Assembly (NCBI RefSeq): GCF_900103255.1
Contig: NZ_FMWS01000021.1
Location: 1-43,471 of the forward strand
Reading direction: 5' to 3'
DNA: 43,471 nucleotides
Source of the DNA: Gilliamella bombi
Lineage (GTDB): Bacteria; Pseudomonadota; Gammaproteobacteria; Enterobacterales; Orbaceae
Shown: in pieces, positions 19,279 to 29,635 of the stretch
Layout: every line of letters starts with the position of its first letter
How positions within the stretch are numbered: position 1 is the stretch's first letter
The notes under the pieces: generated by a model
What the model was told of the DNA's origin: nothing
What the model saw: only the letters and a program-made list of their open reading frames with translations
Databases searched by the model: none
Made by a program: the position numbers and the translations under genes

Positions 19279-20910
19279 TTAAAACGAAATCATACGATCA
19301 AACAGCGGATTATCAGTCAAACGATGCGTAACCATGATTAGTGTTTTGCCTTTACATGTTTGCTTTATCAATTGGATAATTTGTTGTTCTGTTCGTTGAT
19401 CAAGGCTTTCTGTTGGTTCATCCATTAAAATTAAAGGGGAATTATGCAGTAATGCTCTTGCAATGCCTATACGACGAATTTCACCGCCAGATAAAGTACG
19501 CCCACCTTGTCCAATTAGCATATTTAAACCTTGTTCTGTAGTTAGTAATTTGTCCAATTCAACTTGATGTAGAACCTCAATAAGCTGTTGATCAGTTGCA
19601 TTAGGATTACCAATGAGTAAATTTTGCCGTAAAGTCTCACTAAAAATAGTAATAACTTGCGGAACCATTGCAATGGCTTGTCGCAAAGTTTTTTCATCCA
19701 GTTGATTTATTGGGGTATCATTAAAATAAATATTGCCGGAGCTTGCCTCCCAAGTCCGATTTACTAGGCTTAATAAAGTTGATTTACCACAACCTGTTTT
19801 ACCAATTATTCCAATATGTTCACCTTGTTCAACCGTTAAGGAAAAATCAGTTAATATCGCAAAAGGTTGATTTGGGTAGCTGAAATTAATTTGTTCAAAT
19901 TTTAATTTTGCTGTAGTTAAATCTATCGCTTTACCTTTAGAAACAAATTGAATGTCGGGCGTTTGATTAAAAATAGCCGTTGTGCGTGTGGCAGAAGTAA
20001 GTACTTGCCCTAAAAAAATAAATGCGCCAGGAATTGGCATAAGTATTTCAGCACTTGCAAGACTAACAAATACAAATAGTGCCACTAAAGGGGATAGGGT
20101 GTATTGGGTAATTAGCCACAGAACAAGCAACGTTAAAAAACCAGCAATCAGCACAATCAATGCGCTTGATAGTGCCATTAATGTTGATTGACGTTGCTGG
20201 TTATAAAGCCAGTTTGATTCAAGCTCATCAAGTTTAGCACGATAGCGTGGTTGTGCATTAAATAGGATAAGTTCAGCTTGTCCTTGTAGATAATTAATTA
20301 ATAATAAACGATATTCACTTTGTTGTTTAGCTAGTGTTTTGCCGAGTTGTTTTCCTGCTTGATAAAAAATGACCGGAACCACAAGTAAGGTGGCTGTAAG
20401 GATAATAGTAATAATTAACGCAATAGGTAAGTTTATATTTGCTAACCCAACAAACAAAACAACAATGGTAACAAGTGCGGTTACAATAGGTGAAAAAAGT
20501 TTTAGGTATAAGTGATCAAGTGCGTCAATATCGACAATAAAGCGATTAAGCAAGTCAGCCCGTTGGTAGTGGGCTAATTGATTGGCACTTAAGGGCAAAA
20601 TCTTACGAAAAGCTAACGTTCTTAAATAAGCTAAGATTTTAAATGTAGTATTATGATCAACTAAACGCTCCATATAGCGAGCGGCGGTTCGAATAATTGC
20701 CGCAGCACGAACACCAGCAGCAGGCAACATATAATTGAAAGTATACAAACCTGCAACGCCAACAAAAGCGGTAGAAGCCAAAAACCACCCTGATAATGAC
20801 AGCAAAAATACGCTGGCAAATAGGGTAAGAATTGACAAAAATAATCCCAATAAAATTTGCCCAAAATAGTGTTTATATAGTGCGATATAAGGGCGTAATA
20901 TAGCTAGCAT
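19279..20910 (-). CDS. cydC: Heterodimeric thiol exporter subunit CydC
   Basis: The 543-residue half-size ABC exporter has six membrane helices (first at about 17-45: LSLSGWFLAS region), GLYTFNYMLPAAGVRAAAIIRT near 55-75 as in E. coli CydC, then an ATPase with Walker A GIIGKTGCGKSTLL, signature LSGGEIRRIGIARAL and Walker B LILMDEPTESLD. With CydD it sends glutathione and cysteine to the periplasm and is needed for cytochrome bd assembly. It stops just after VTHRLTDNPLFDRMISF, some 30 residues before the usual end (573 in E. coli), so the C-terminal tail with the MDNGQIIEQG-type strand is missing. Confidence 0.93.
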   Translation of the reverse strand: MLAILRPYIALYKHYFGQILLGLFLSILTLFASVFLLSLSGWFLASTAFVGVAGLYTFNYMLPAAGVRAAAIIRTAARYMERLVDHNTTFKILAYLRTLAFRKILPLSANQLAHYQRADLLNRFIVDIDALDHLYLKLFSPIVTALVTIVVLFVGLANINLPIALIITIILTATLLVVPVIFYQAGKQLGKTLAKQQSEYRLLLINYLQGQAELILFNAQPRYRAKLDELESNWLYNQQRQSTLMALSSALIVLIAGFLTLLVLWLITQYTLSPLVALFVFVSLASAEILMPIPGAFIFLGQVLTSATRTTAIFNQTPDIQFVSKGKAIDLTTAKLKFEQINFSYPNQPFAILTDFSLTVEQGEHIGIIGKTGCGKSTLLSLVNRTWEASSGNIYFNDTPINQLDEKTLRQAIAMVPQVITIFSETLRQNLLIGNPNATDQQLIEVLHQVELDKLLTTEQGLNMLIGQGGRTLSGGEIRRIGIARALLHNSPLILMDEPTESLDQRTEQQIIQLIKQTCKGKTLIMVTHRLTDNPLFDRMISF

Positions 20911-22619
20911 AAATACCCCTTGATATCACAGTGTAGCTTACCATTAGCCAATTGCCAGATTTGTTTAAAATCTTCCATGTCATCTGTTTGATGAGTAATT
21001 GTAATGCTATTCGGGGCAATGTGCTGCTGATCCAAATTTTGGATGGTTTGTTTATCTAAACTAGCAGTTGGTTCATCAAGAATCAATAATTGACAGGGTT
21101 TTAGCATTGCTCTGGCTAAGGCGATCCGCTGTGCTTGTCCAACTGATAAACGTACCGCATCTTCGCCAACTTGGGTTTTAATGCCTTGTGGTAATTTAGC
21201 AATAACTTCGGTCAATTGGGTTTTGGCTATCACGTTATCCAGTTCATGGTTGGTTGCATTTTGTTTACCCAATAAAATATTTTCACGGATAGTACCATTA
21301 ATCAAGTAAGGATTTTGACCAATCCAGCTTACTTGCAGTTGCCAATCATTAATATCTAATTGATTAAATTCAATACCATTAATCTTTAGTGAGCCTTGAT
21401 AAGGTAAAAAACCGAGTAGTACTTGCATTAACGAAGTTTTACCCTCGCCACTAGTTCCTATTAGAGCTAATTTAAATGGTGCTTGCAAACTAAACGATAA
21501 TGGACCAACGATAGGTTGTTGTTCGTTAGATAATACAATTAAATTATCTGCTTCAATTGTTTTTAATGGTTCAGTCAATTTTATGTTTGTTATATTATCA
21601 TTGGCTTGTTTTGGTGCGATTTTTTTACTTAAAAAAGTTTCGATATTATCTGCTGCTGCGATTGCTTCAGCTTTGGCATGATAGTAAGTGCCCAAATCAC
21701 GTAAAGGTTGAAAGTATTCAGGGGCTAACATTAGCGCAAAAAAACCAGCAAATAAAGTAACAGTTCCATTATATGCACCAAAATCGAATTCGCCTAAATA
21801 CGAAAATCCAAAATAAACCGCCACAATGGCGATTGAAATAGAAGTAAAAAACTCCAATACGGCTGAAGATAAAAAGGCTATTTTGAGCACTTGCATAGTT
21901 TTAATACGAAAATCTTCAGAGGCAATGGCTATTTCGTTAGTTTGTTTTTCGCCTTGGTGGAATAATCGAATGGTATTGAGTCCTTTTAAACGATCTAAAA
22001 AATGACCGCTTAAATATGCGAGCGCTTTAAAATGACGACGATTAATATCAGCGGCTCCCATTCCCACTAAAATCATAAAAATAGGAATCAGGGGGGCGGT
22101 GCAAAGCAAAATTGTAGCAGCAGCCCAGTTAAATGGGAAGATAGCAATACAGATTAAAATCGGTGCCATGCCTGCCAATCGCATTTGAGGAAGATAACGG
22201 GCAAAAAAGTCATGCAATTTATCAACTTGTTCAATAAGCAATGTACTCCATGCGCCGCTCGTGCTTTGATTTAAATAAGCAGGTCCATGCAACTCAAGTT
22301 GATCAATTAATTGCTGTCGAATTTGCTGACGAACTTTTTTGCCTATGGCAAAGTTGATCTTTTCGCGTAGATAAATTAAGCCTGCTCGACCAAGTAACAC
22401 TGCAATTAGTGCGCCAAAAAAAGGCAGAATATCCACAAAATAGTGTTGTTCAATAATAATTTTTTGCAAAATTACAGCGAGTAATGCAGATTGAATAATA
22501 ACTAATATAGTTAAAACCAATCCGGTTAAAATTGAAGCACGCAAATTAGTTTTATGCATTTTTGCTTGCTGTTTTAACCAGCCAAGTAGATAGGTCTGGC
22601 GTTTTTTATCTAATGACAT
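20904..22619 (-). CDS. cydD: Heterodimeric thiol exporter subunit CydD
   Basis: The 571-residue half transporter has six membrane helices and the CydD-type segments LNQSTSGAWSTLLIEQVDKL and ARYLPQMRLAGMAPI. Its ATPase has Walker A GTSGEGKTSL, signature LSVGQAQRIALARAM and Walker B LLILDEPTASLD. The LSVGQ variant of the signature is usual for CydD. It overlaps cydC by seven bases and follows trxB by 15, so all three are probably one transcript. Same role as CydC. Confidence 0.93.
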   Translation of the reverse strand: MSLDKKRQTYLLGWLKQQAKMHKTNLRASILTGLVLTILVIIQSALLAVILQKIIIEQHYFVDILPFFGALIAVLLGRAGLIYLREKINFAIGKKVRQQIRQQLIDQLELHGPAYLNQSTSGAWSTLLIEQVDKLHDFFARYLPQMRLAGMAPILICIAIFPFNWAAATILLCTAPLIPIFMILVGMGAADINRRHFKALAYLSGHFLDRLKGLNTIRLFHQGEKQTNEIAIASEDFRIKTMQVLKIAFLSSAVLEFFTSISIAIVAVYFGFSYLGEFDFGAYNGTVTLFAGFFALMLAPEYFQPLRDLGTYYHAKAEAIAAADNIETFLSKKIAPKQANDNITNIKLTEPLKTIEADNLIVLSNEQQPIVGPLSFSLQAPFKLALIGTSGEGKTSLMQVLLGFLPYQGSLKINGIEFNQLDINDWQLQVSWIGQNPYLINGTIRENILLGKQNATNHELDNVIAKTQLTEVIAKLPQGIKTQVGEDAVRLSVGQAQRIALARAMLKPCQLLILDEPTASLDKQTIQNLDQQHIAPNSITITHQTDDMEDFKQIWQLANGKLHCDIKGYLC

Positions 22620-22634
22620 AAAGATCTTTACTGC

Positions 22635-23943
<1,309 letters not shown>

Positions 23944-24129
23944 ATGAGTAATCCTTCAAAAGAAAGTGTCGAAGCTGTACTTACAAAAATTAATTGGGCT
24001 CAAGAGATTTTAAATTCAGTACAACAAAATATTACCGATCCTCAGATTGGTAATATTTTATCTGGAATTGCCTTTATTATGGATTCAGCTTCATCTGAAG
24101 CCGAAGCGCTTTATCAATCAATTGAATAA
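23944..24129 (+). CDS. Small acidic helical protein (61 aa), unknown
   Basis: The ATG at 23944 is preceded by a strong AGGAGAG ribosome binding site five bases away; a longer upstream frame from 23815 has a low-complexity Phe/Leu/Ile-rich translation and no such site, so I choose the short form. The product (SNPSKESVEAVLTKINWAQ...ALYQSIE) looks like a helical hairpin, soluble, with a net negative charge. I do not recognise a family. A 10-bp stem terminator follows. It stands alone between trxB and the convergent nitroreductase, so it likely has its own promoter. Confidence 0.6.
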   Translation: MSNPSKESVEAVLTKINWAQEILNSVQQNITDPQIGNILSGIAFIMDSASSEAEALYQSIE

Positions 24130-24151
24130 TTAAGTTATCTATTTTTATCAA

Positions 24152-24183
24152 CACCTTCAATTTCCATTTTGTGATTGAAGGTG
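24152..24183. terminator. Terminator between the small protein gene and the nitroreductase
   Basis: A perfect 10-bp stem CACCTTCAAT/ATTGAAGGTG with a 12-base loop lies between two convergent genes. Both flanks are T-rich only in part, so it may work in either direction or mainly protect 3' ends. Confidence 0.6.
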
Positions 24184-24191
24184 CCTATTGT

Positions 24192-24863
24192 TTAATTCGT
24201 TTCGCTGTTATCAGATAGATACGTTGTTAAGTCTGAAAGTGGCCAACGAATATGCGCTGTTGGTTCATTAATTCGATAACCAAAAGCTAAGCAAAGTCCT
24301 ATCCCGAATGAGTCGCCACCAAATTGTGGAATATATTTTTCTAGAATCTTGATGACTTTATCATGATCGAATCCTCCAATAGCACATGAATCAATATCAC
24401 GAAATGCTGCTGCAGTCATCATATTGGCACTAGCGATATAGTCTTGCATTTCTGACCAGTGGTTGATGGTTAAACCGTCGGCTAAGCCTTGTTCGCAAAA
24501 ATTGATAAATCCTTGACAGGCAATATCAATATCGGTTTGATTATTGGGATCAGGTAAGGTGCGTGCAATTGTTTGTCGTAAATAATCGCTCTGTAACGTA
24601 AAATTATTGGCTTTGCGGTAAAGTACAATTACAAAATGTGAACAGCTGGTAACTTGTTCTTGGTTATAGCAAACATTACGTAATTCAACTTTTATCTTGT
24701 GACTATCTACAACCACAAAATGCCATGGCTCCATGCCAAATGATGAAGGAGATTGACGACCCGCTTCTAAAATGTATTTAATATCATCATCACTGATTTT
24801 TTTGGTATTATCAAATTTTTTACATGCATGTCTAAAGTCGAATGCTTGGGTTAGTTTGTCCAT
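24192..24863 (-). CDS. NAD(P)H-dependent nitroreductase (NfsB-like)
   Basis: The 223-residue product has the nitroreductase start FDFRHACKKFD (FMN phosphate-binding Arg), SPSSFGMEPWHFVVV for the flavin site, and a C-terminal GLCLAFGYR. Length is near NfsB (217). Such enzymes reduce nitroaromatics, quinones or flavins in the cytoplasm with FMN; the natural substrate cannot be told from sequence. It starts eight bases after the ampG stop in the same direction and may share its transcript. Confidence 0.85.
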   Translation of the reverse strand: MDKLTQAFDFRHACKKFDNTKKISDDDIKYILEAGRQSPSSFGMEPWHFVVVDSHKIKVELRNVCYNQEQVTSCSHFVIVLYRKANNFTLQSDYLRQTIARTLPDPNNQTDIDIACQGFINFCEQGLADGLTINHWSEMQDYIASANMMTAAAFRDIDSCAIGGFDHDKVIKILEKYIPQFGGDSFGIGLCLAFGYRINEPTAHIRWPLSDLTTYLSDNSETN

Positions 24864-24871
24864 ATTTTCTC

Positions 24872-26134
24872 CTAAGATTGGCTATTCCACGGGGCAACTT
24901 TTAACAATAATAACATACCAGGAAAAGCAAGAATAAAACATAACCAAAAAAAGTTTGTCCATCCTAAGTGTTCAACCATAAAACCGGTAGATGCATTAAT
25001 TAGAGTTCTTGGCACTGAAGCAATGCTGGTAAATAAAGCAAATTGTGTAGCGGTATAAAGTGGATTGGTTGTTTTAGCAATAAACGCTACAAAAGCAGCC
25101 GAACCAAGGCCGACACCAAGTGATTCAATCCCTATCACTATGGCTAATAACGTTTTTTGAAATATTCCTATTGTAGTAAAAGGTCCTTCTATCGAAAGCC
25201 AAATAAATCCTAAAATTGATATAACTTGGACAACACCAAAAGACCATAATGCTCGGTTTATGCCTATTTTGATCATCAAAATGCCACCCATTAATGCTCC
25301 AAACACACTTGGCCATAAAGAAGCATTTTTGGCAATCCAACCAATGTCGGGGCGACTATAGCCTATTTGTAAGTAGAAAGGCGTGGCTAAGGATGTAGCC
25401 ATGCTATCGCCTAATTTATATAAAAAGATAAATGTTAAAATCCATATGGCTGTTTTAAGTCCATTTCGATTAATAAATTCACTAAATGGCTTAATGATGA
25501 TATCTTCAAAAGTATGATTTTGGGGCGATTGGTTAATTGGTTCTTTTACTAGTAACGTCATAATGATAGCAGGCAGCATAAATAATGCAGTGATGATAAA
25601 AACACTATTCCAAGGCAAGGTATTTGATAATATTAGTGATAATGAACCTGGCACTAAACCTGCAATGCGATAAGCATTGGTATGAATACTATTACCAAGT
25701 CCTAATTCTTTATCAAGCAATAACTCTCGTCTAAAGGCATCAAGAGCAATATCTTGTGTAGCTGAAAATAGTGCAATAATAAAGCAAATGGTTGCTATTA
25801 ACCAAATATTCAATGAAGGTGAAAAAAATCCTAATATTGCGATAGAAAATATAAGTATTATTTGGGACCCAAGCATCCAACCACGTCGTCTCCCTAAATT
25901 AAAGAGCGAAATGTTATCCATCAATGGTGACCAGATAAATTTAAAAATATAGGGAATTTGCGTTAATGAAAAGGCTCCAATTGTTTTGATATTAATACCA
26001 TCACTTTCTAACCATGCAGGTAACAGTTGTAATAATAAATAAAAAGGAAGACCAGAAGCAAAACCTGTAAAAATGCAGATTAGCATCTTGGTCGTAAAAA
26101 TGGTTTTTAAAAGTGAATTCTGCGAGCTATTCAT
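24872..26134 (-). CDS. ampG: AmpG-type muropeptide permease
   Basis: The 420-residue major facilitator protein has about 12 membrane helices and the AmpG-like segments FASGLPFYLLLQLLPAWL, PYIFKFIWSPLMDNI, GRRRGW and TQDIALDAFRREL. AmpG imports GlcNAc-anhydroMurNAc peptides for cell-wall recycling and, in some species, influences beta-lactamase induction. E. coli AmpG is longer (491, with 14 helices); the extra C-terminal helices are lacking here. The lytic enzyme MltB, which makes these muropeptides, is encoded 1.3 kb away. Confidence 0.88.
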   Translation of the reverse strand: MNSSQNSLLKTIFTTKMLICIFTGFASGLPFYLLLQLLPAWLESDGINIKTIGAFSLTQIPYIFKFIWSPLMDNISLFNLGRRRGWMLGSQIILIFSIAILGFFSPSLNIWLIATICFIIALFSATQDIALDAFRRELLLDKELGLGNSIHTNAYRIAGLVPGSLSLILSNTLPWNSVFIITALFMLPAIIMTLLVKEPINQSPQNHTFEDIIIKPFSEFINRNGLKTAIWILTFIFLYKLGDSMATSLATPFYLQIGYSRPDIGWIAKNASLWPSVFGALMGGILMIKIGINRALWSFGVVQVISILGFIWLSIEGPFTTIGIFQKTLLAIVIGIESLGVGLGSAAFVAFIAKTTNPLYTATQFALFTSIASVPRTLINASTGFMVEHLGWTNFFWLCFILAFPGMLLLLKVAPWNSQS

Positions 26135-26300
26135 TATTTAACTTTATTGTTAGTTTTTGGCAAAGTGTTATCATAGCACACAACATATAAAAAATAATTC
26201 AGCAAGCCAAGATTGACCGTTTTATCCAAAGTCATGTTTTCAATATAAGAAAGTTATGCGCAATGACTTTTTGAAAGTTAGAGATTCATTATTTTAGCTA

Positions 26301-26345
26301 TTTTTTGTTAAAAAGTTTCAGGTAACTATGTGTTTCAGTATAAAA
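26301..26345 (+). repeat. Dispersed intergenic repeat, copy 2
   Basis: TTTTTTGTTAAAAAGTTTCA, then GG, seven variable bases, GTGTTT and CAGTATAAAA. It matches the copy at 4950-4995 (minus) along its whole length and the copy at 38625-38660 in the first half. It lies in the 270-base spacer between ampG and ldhA. The TATAAA at its end could act as a -10 for ldhA. Confidence 0.6.
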
Positions 26346-26404
26346 TTAATGTCAATAATTAATTAAGAGATTAACAAACTACCATTTAAAAGGGGTGTAG
26401 TAAT

Positions 26405-27406
26405 ATGAAAAGTTCAATTAAAGTGGCTGTCTTTAGTAGTAAACATTATGATAAAGAACATTTAGAAATCGCTAATAAAAAATATGGCTTTGATATCGAA
26501 TATTATGAACATAAACTTAGCTGTAAAACAGTGGTTACCGCCCAAGGTTATGACGCAGTTTGTGCATTTGTTAATGACGAAGTAGATAGAAAAGTACTAA
26601 AAAAATTAGCAAGTTATGGCATTAAGATTTTAGCGCTTCGTTGCGCTGGGTTTGATAATGTTGATTTAACTGAAGCTGAAAAGTTAGGTATCACGGTAGT
26701 TCGTGTGCCAGCTTATTCACCAGAAGCAGTTGCAGAACATGCAGTGGCTTTAATGATGACGTTAAATAGAAGAACGCATAAAGCCTATCAGCGTACTCGT
26801 GATGCTAACTTTTCGTTAGATGGATTAACTGGATTTAATATGCACAATCGTACTGCTGGTGTTATTGGTACGGGCAAAATTGGTCAAGCGATTATCCGCA
26901 TTTTGAAAGGTTTTGGTATGCATATTCTTGCCTATGATCCTTATCCTAATGATGTTGCAGTTGAATTAGGAGCGCAATATGTTGAGTTAGATGAGTTATA
27001 TGCAAAATCTGATGTGATTACGTTACATTGCCCTATGACACCTGAAAATTATCATTTATTGAATAAAGATTCTTTCCAAAAAATGAAAGACGGCGTGATG
27101 ATTATCAATACAAGTCGTGGCGCATTACTTGATGCAACCGCAGCTATTGATGCATTAAAGAAAACAAAAATTGGTGCTTTAGGCATGGATGTTTATGAAA
27201 ACGAACGTGATCTCTTTTTTGAAGACAAATCTAATGATGTTATTTTAGATGATGTGTTCCGTCGTTTATCTTCCTGCCATAATGTTATTTTTACGGGGCA
27301 CCAAGCATTTTTAACACAAGAAGCATTGTTAAATATTTCTGATACGACGTTAAACAATATTAAACAAGTTTCGGCAGGAGAATCATGCCCAAATATTGTT
27401 AAATAA
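26405..27406 (+). CDS. ldhA: D-lactate dehydrogenase (fermentative)
   Basis: The 333-residue D-2-hydroxyacid dehydrogenase closely matches E. coli LdhA (329): AVFSSKHYD at the start, LALRCAGFDNVDL, VPAYSPEAVAEHAVALMMTL, the Rossmann GVIGTGKIGQA, catalytic region INTSRGALLDATAAI and FTGHQAFLT with the catalytic His. It reduces pyruvate to D-lactate with NADH in fermentation. An AAGGGGTG ribosome binding site precedes the ATG. mltB follows after 55 bases. Confidence 0.95.
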   Translation: MKSSIKVAVFSSKHYDKEHLEIANKKYGFDIEYYEHKLSCKTVVTAQGYDAVCAFVNDEVDRKVLKKLASYGIKILALRCAGFDNVDLTEAEKLGITVVRVPAYSPEAVAEHAVALMMTLNRRTHKAYQRTRDANFSLDGLTGFNMHNRTAGVIGTGKIGQAIIRILKGFGMHILAYDPYPNDVAVELGAQYVELDELYAKSDVITLHCPMTPENYHLLNKDSFQKMKDGVMIINTSRGALLDATAAIDALKKTKIGALGMDVYENERDLFFEDKSNDVILDDVFRRLSSCHNVIFTGHQAFLTQEALLNISDTTLNNIKQVSAGESCPNIVK

Positions 27407-27461
27407 CAATAAATATTTTATGATGTTGTCGATTTTTAATTACTTAAAATATGGATTTTTT

Positions 27462-28535
27462 ATGCAGCGTATTGCCATTTTTATTAGTACAATTTTATTG
27501 CTTGTAGCTTGTAGTAGTAATAAATCTTCAACATCTCCCATGAAAGAACACCGTGGACATGCAAATGTTAAAGGCGGTGTCTATCTCGAAAAAGAGCACA
27601 ATCAATCTAAAACCGCTAGTGCGTCACTAGACATAGATAAAGAAAAATTTATTGATAGAATGGTTAGTAAGCATGGTTTTAATCGTCAACAACTCCGTAA
27701 TGTGCTTGCTCAAGCTAATAAGCTCGATTGGGTAATTAATTTAATGGATAAACAAGCACCAAAAGCAACCTCGCCAACGGCACCAAATGGTGCTTGGATT
27801 CGATATAAAAATAAATTTATTACACCAAGTAACCTTCCTCGTGGTGTTGAATTTTGGAATCAATACCAAAAAGAATTACAGCGTGCTTATAATGAATATG
27901 GTGTGCCACCCGAAATTATTGTTGGCATTATTGGCGTCGAAACAGGTTGGGGGAGAGTGATGGGTAAAACTAAAATCATTGATGCCTTGTCAACTCTTGC
28001 CTTTTACTATCCAAGACGTGCGAAATATTTTTCTGACGAATTAGAAGATTTTTTAGTTATGTGCCGAGATGAGGGGGTTGATCCCTTTGATTTAAGTGGA
28101 TCATTTGCTGGTGCTATGGGATATGGTCAATTTATGCCATCAGCATTTAGACGTCACGCTGTTGATTTTAATCATGATGGGCATATTGATTTATGGGATC
28201 CTGTTGATGCTATTGGTAGTGTGGCAAGCTATTTTAAATCATACGGTTGGCAACGTGGTAAAAAAGTGGCTGTAATGGCTGATGGCCAAGCACTATCACT
28301 TGATACTGGTTTTAGTACTAAATACTCCATTGAAACATTAGCAAAAGCAGGGTTAAAACCACAAAGCTCATTAGAAGGACATACGCAGGTAAGTTTATTG
28401 CGTCTTGATATGGGCGATCGTTACCAATACTGGTATGGATTACCAAACTTTTATACTATCACCCGTTATAACCACAGCACTCATTATGCAATGGCCGTTT
28501 GGCAATTAGGACTTGCAGTTAAAGAAGCAAGATAG
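27462..28535 (+). CDS. mltB: Membrane-bound lytic murein transglycosylase B
   Basis: From the ATG at 27462 the product is 357 residues (E. coli MltB 361) and starts with a lipoprotein signal peptide with lipobox LLVAC (lipidated Cys18). A longer frame from 27396 would add 22 residues and spoil the signal, so I reject it. The catalytic segment GIIGVETGWGRVMGK holds the acid Glu, followed by GAMGYGQFMPSAF and DLWDPVDAIGSVASYF. It cleaves peptidoglycan to 1,6-anhydro muropeptides at the outer membrane; AmpG then imports them. A terminator follows. Confidence 0.95.
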   Translation: MQRIAIFISTILLLVACSSNKSSTSPMKEHRGHANVKGGVYLEKEHNQSKTASASLDIDKEKFIDRMVSKHGFNRQQLRNVLAQANKLDWVINLMDKQAPKATSPTAPNGAWIRYKNKFITPSNLPRGVEFWNQYQKELQRAYNEYGVPPEIIVGIIGVETGWGRVMGKTKIIDALSTLAFYYPRRAKYFSDELEDFLVMCRDEGVDPFDLSGSFAGAMGYGQFMPSAFRRHAVDFNHDGHIDLWDPVDAIGSVASYFKSYGWQRGKKVAVMADGQALSLDTGFSTKYSIETLAKAGLKPQSSLEGHTQVSLLRLDMGDRYQYWYGLPNFYTITRYNHSTHYAMAVWQLGLAVKEAR

Positions 28536-28564
28536 TCATTTAATGGTATTGCATCAAAACTGAT

Positions 28565-28590
28565 AAGGTCGCTTTTGCGGCCTTTTTATT
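28565..28590 (+). terminator. Rho-independent terminator of mltB
   Basis: An 8-bp stem AAGGTCGC/GCGGCCTT (one G-T pair) with a TTTT loop, then TTTATTTATT, 30 bases after the mltB stop. It should end the ldhA-mltB transcript. Confidence 0.85.
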
Positions 28591-28613
28591 TATTAATGAT
28601 GTTTAAAAAATGA

Positions 28614-28813
28614 TTAATTTCGTTGCAAGCAATAATAAAATATACCAAAGAATTTAATTAATTTTTTAATCGATAATTTTTGTGCAAGTTGTGCACCTAC
28701 TTTAGCCATCGAGATGCTTGCTAGCATAATAACTAATACGTCACCACCAAAATACTAGCTAATAATCTAGCCAAGGATCCTATCAAAAGGAAGATAATAA
28801 ACTTAAAAATCAT
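28614..28813 (-). pseudogene. Remnant of a TauE/SafE (YfcA-like) membrane transporter
   Basis: On the minus strand an ATG at 28813 begins a hydrophobic MIFKFIIFLLIGSLARLLAS, like the first helix of TauE/SafE proteins, and stops after 26 residues. A second piece in another frame reads VLVIMLASISMAKVGAQLAQ and then, after one more shift, KKLIKFFGIFYYCLQ and stops at 28614. The Gly-Ala-x-Leu-Ala pattern followed by a Leu-Lys-x-Phe helix is typical of the C-terminal end of this family (sulfite/organosulfonate exporters). The middle of the gene (some 180 residues) is gone, and frames are broken at least twice. Confidence 0.6.
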
Positions 28814-29110
28814 ATTCAATCCTTAGAGTAGGGTAACCCAATCTATATAATTATTTGTTAAGCAAAAATTAAAATGAAAACATTGATTTTAATTACATAT
28901 TGCTAATATTTTATTGCAAATAATACAGTGATTTTACCTGAATAATTTAAAAGATCTTAATGATTCTCTTAGTAAAAAGTTTACTAACATTGTCATATTT
29001 GATCAATAAAGTAATAATCAAAATGATGACAGCGTGGTTAAAAACGATTATGTTATTTAATAAATTTGTAACTAATAAGAAGGTTAAAGATAAATTTAAA
29101 GGAGATAATT
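28814..29110. other. AT-rich intergenic region upstream of yhfA
   Basis: About 300 bases between the transporter remnant and yhfA. I see no open frame of protein-like composition, no RNA gene and no clear promoter. A GGAG site at its end serves yhfA. It may contain more of the decayed transporter's upstream region. Confidence 0.4.
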
Positions 29111-29530
29111 ATGAAAGATCGTTTAAAGTGGATTGATGAATTTGGTTTTTTAGGTGAAACTGCAAGTGGGCATTCGCTAGTGATGGATGGCGGTATTGAA
29201 CATGGCGGGCGTAATCGTGGAGCTCGTCCTATGGAGCTTTTGTTGCATGGTGCAGCTGGTTGTATGGCTTATGATATTATTGCAATTTTAAAAAATAAAA
29301 AAAAAGATGTTCGTGATCTTTGGATAGATATTGATAAAACTCAAGCAGAATCCTCCCCTAAAGTGTATACGTCAATTAATTTTCATATTGTCATTACGGG
29401 TATTAATATTGATAACGAAGCAGTCGAAACGGCAGTAAAACTTGCATCAGAAAAATATTGCAGTGCCTCTATCATGCTTGGTAAAACAGCGAAAATGTCT
29501 TATACCTATGAGGTTAAAGAATATCACTAA
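29111..29530 (+). CDS. yhfA: OsmC family protein YhfA
   Basis: The 139-residue protein aligns with E. coli YhfA (134): KWIDEFGFLGETASGHSLVMDG at the start (in two parts), RPMELLLHGAAGCMAYDI with the OsmC-type first cysteine, and EKYCSASIML with the second. Paired cysteines in OsmC/Ohr proteins reduce organic peroxides; YhfA itself has no proven substrate. A GGAG site is nine bases upstream. It stands alone with its own transcript. Confidence 0.9.
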   Translation: MKDRLKWIDEFGFLGETASGHSLVMDGGIEHGGRNRGARPMELLLHGAAGCMAYDIIAILKNKKKDVRDLWIDIDKTQAESSPKVYTSINFHIVITGINIDNEAVETAVKLASEKYCSASIMLGKTAKMSYTYEVKEYH

Positions 29531-29635
29531 AGTATGTTCTTATAACAAATAATTATAACCTAATAACAAGCTGATCTTAGCATGCTGCGCATTAATCATT
29601 TAATATTTCATCATTACTGATAATTGCGCTAGAGA

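Noticed and set aside
27396-27461. N-terminal extension of MltB
   Set aside because: It would place 22 residues before a clear lipoprotein signal peptide and overlap ldhA.
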